64,000 nucleotides of DNA from CAWAMR01 sp963783095 (GTDB taxonomy: Bacteria > Planctomycetota > Planctomycetia > Gemmatales > Gemmataceae): positions 186,001 through 250,000 of the forward strand of contig CAWAMR010000007.1 of NCBI GenBank assembly GCA_963783095.1, written 5' to 3'. A program made the position numbers and the translations under genes. Under the pieces are notes generated by a model. The model saw only the letters and a program-made list of their open reading frames with translations. It did no database searches and had not been told where the DNA came from. Shown one piece after another: positions 62,499 to 64,000 of this stretch (positions within the stretch are counted from its first letter, which is position 1; every line of letters begins with the position of its first letter).

Positions 62499-64000
62499 TT
62501 AATTATGATACTGGCCCACGCTCACATATAGCCCGTTACCATTTTGAGCGATCGAATGGGTCAGACTTGAATTAAACTGGGACCACGCCGCATAGTTGTT
62601 GTTGCCTGTTTGCGTGATGCTGGCGTTATCGCTACCCCCCGGTTGGTAAATTTGCCCAACATTGTTGTTGCCGGTTTGCGTGACCGAGGCGGTGTTACTG
62701 CTGCTGGGCTGATAAATATACGATTGGTTCCCGCCGCCGCTCTGCGTAGACGAAGCGATGTTGTTGCTGCCGACCTGGTAAATACCGGCGATGTTGCGGG
62801 TGGCTGTCGTACTGCCTGCCGAAGTATTATCCTGGGTAATCCATGCCTGGTTTGAATTGCCGGACTGGTATCCTTCCGCATAATTGAGACCGGTTTGAGT
62901 GACCGTGAGTTCATTATCGTTTCCGATCTGGGTCGAATAAAGAAGATTGGCGTCGCTGGCTACATTCGATATGGTCTCCGTCTGCTTGACCTCAAGCTGG
63001 TTATCGTTGCCGGACTGGCTGGAATCGATGAGATTGGGGGCCTGGTTTCCGCTGGGGGCTACCTGCGTCAGGTTCGCGCTATTGTCCGATCCGGACTGGT
63101 TGACGCGGGCGAAAGCATCCTGGCCTTTCTGGTCGATGACGGCGCTATTGGAGGTGCCATCCTGCTGGTACATGGCCCCGTTGAACGTGCCGTACTGACT
63201 GACTGCCAGCGTATTGCCGCTTCCGTTTTGTCCGTCCCATGTCGCATAATCGGCATTGACCTTGCCGAAGGCCACCACGCCGTTGGTAAACGAGACTGTG
63301 CCGCCTTCGCTGTTGGCACCGGTTACTAGGTTATTGCCGCTCAATGAGCCCTGCGCTGTCTCTAAAACATTGACACTGTTGCCGGTGCCCGTCTGCGGCA
63401 GGACCGCATAGTTCAGGGTGGAGGCGCTCGTTCCGCCATCCTGGGCAACAGTGATGGCGTTATTGGCGCTGCCGGAGCCGCTGATCGTGCTAACCAGAGC
63501 TTCGACGCCGGACTGGCTGACGGTGGCCGTCTCGCCGGTGCCGACCTGTGTGATGGCAGCATAAGCACCACCGAGTGTCTGAGTGACGCTTATGTTATTA
63601 CCCGATGCGGAAGAACCGCCGCTCTGGGTGATGTAGGCCTGCTCGCCCGCGCCATTCTGGCTGACGGATACGGTCAGGTTGTTGTTTGCGCCCTGGCTCT
63701 GGTCGATGTTGGCAACGTTGCAATAGGTGCAATCGACGGAGAAAACATTCTGCGCCTGGTTGATCGTGTCGTTGATATCGTTGCCTGTCGCTTTGACGTT
63801 GGAGATATTGCCGTTGAACTGGTTGGTTTTCACTGCCACATCGGTGCTGTTCTGGTCGAGGTAGACGTTGGAGATATTGCCGCCCTTATGCGTGCCGTTG
63901 GAGTCGGTAATAGCGTCTTCGGCTACATCCACCATTTCCTGGGTTGTATTCACCTGGTTCCCACTGCCCGATACGGTTTGCCCCAAAGTGTTTTCATCGC
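62499..64000 (-). CDS. Curlin-repeat (amyloid) protein, 5' end outside window
   Basis: At least 500 residues, open to the right edge. Many imperfect repeats of about 22-24 residues match the curlin pattern SxxxQxGxxNxAxxxQ: NTASVTQTGNNNVGQIYQPG, NASITQTGNNNYAAWSQ, NELTVTQTGLNYAEGYQSGN and others. The composition is rich in Gln, Asn, Gly, Ser and Thr, with almost no Lys. CsgA/CsgB-type proteins polymerise outside the cell into curli fibres; this one is three or more times longer than CsgA. Two Cys close together (DCTYCN) in the N-terminal part are unusual for curlins. No signal peptide is visible because the start is cut off. Other csg genes are not in the window. Confidence 0.75.
   Translation of the reverse strand, partial: DENTLGQTVSGSGNQVNTTQEMVDVAEDAITDSNGTHKGGNISNVYLDQNSTDVAVKTNQFNGNISNVKATGNDINDTINQAQNVFSVDCTYCNVANIDQSQGANNNLTVSVSQNGAGEQAYITQSGGSSASGNNISVTQTLGGAYAAITQVGTGETATVSQSGVEALVSTISGSGSANNAITVAQDGGTSASTLNYAVLPQTGTGNSVNVLETAQGSLSGNNLVTGANSEGGTVSFTNGVVAFGKVNADYATWDGQNGSGNTLAVSQYGTFNGAMYQQDGTSNSAVIDQKGQDAFARVNQSGSDNSANLTQVAPSGNQAPNLIDSSQSGNDNQLEVKQTETISNVASDANLLYSTQIGNDNELTVTQTGLNYAEGYQSGNSNQAWITQDNTSAGSTTATRNIAGIYQVGSNNIASSTQSGGGNQSYIYQPSSSNTASVTQTGNNNVGQIYQPGGSDNASITQTGNNNYAAWSQFNSSLTHSIAQNGNGLYVSVGQYHN

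Noticed and set aside
62499..64000. CRISPR array suggested by regular short repeats
   Set aside because: The repeats are in phase with an open frame, irregular in sequence and encode curlin-type motifs; no direct repeats of constant sequence with unique spacers.
11140..64000. Integrase or insertion sequence
   Set aside because: No tyrosine or serine recombinase motifs and no transposase were recognised on either strand; any integrase must lie outside the window.

Overview
The window looks like part of a GC-rich, Gram-negative-type bacterial chromosome carrying a large accessory (defence) island. A planctomycete is the best guess, from the style of the CpaE/CpaF pair, the many-domain sensors and two small protein families I associate with that phylum. 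This is an impression; no ribosomal gene is present to test it.

Layout. Positions 1-11.1 kb are ordinary chromosomal genes, all on the minus strand: a GAF/PAS sensor, an NtrC-type sigma-54 activator, a conserved hypothetical, a MEDS-PAS histidine kinase coupled to a NarL-type regulator, and the pilus ATPases CpaF and CpaE. At 11.83 kb a 3' fragment of a tRNA-Leu(GAG) gene marks a probable island edge. From 12 to 19.4 kb lies a mosaic of small modules: HicAB, a VapBC-like remnant, an AbiE pair with a truncated toxin, an HNH endonuclease, a SEC-C protein and several unknowns. From 45.3 down to 19.6 kb a long minus-strand array encodes a DUF1998 helicase with a C-terminal nuclease-like domain, a SNF2 helicase, an Eco57I-like adenine methyltransferase, an SMC-like ATPase, a MazEF pair, two sacsin/Hsp90-type ATPases and a second SNF2 helicase. 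Most junctions overlap or nearly touch. The first genes resemble DISARM (DrmA/DrmB, DrmD, DrmMI), but the whole does not match any named system I know.

Divergently, 45.9-54.8 kb holds an operon-like run: AbiEi, AbiEii, DUF6361, a two-HKD phospholipase D-like protein, a DEAD/SNF2-like helicase and a DUF6602 nuclease-like protein. It starts behind inverted repeats that look like AbiEi operators. From 54.8 to 60.2 kb is a degraded or mis-sequenced methylase-helicase gene of the phage/ICE (DarB-like) type with small satellite ORFs. Next come a VapBC pair, an unknown, and the 3' part of a curlin-repeat (amyloid) gene that runs off the right edge.

Data quality. More than twenty genes carry single-base frameshifts, on both strands and also in core-type genes, and several sit in short homopolymers. 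I read these mainly as sequencing errors and give genes over their full reconstructed span. True truncations (PIN remnant at 13.05 kb, AbiEii remnant at 15.29 kb, tRNA fragment) are different in kind.
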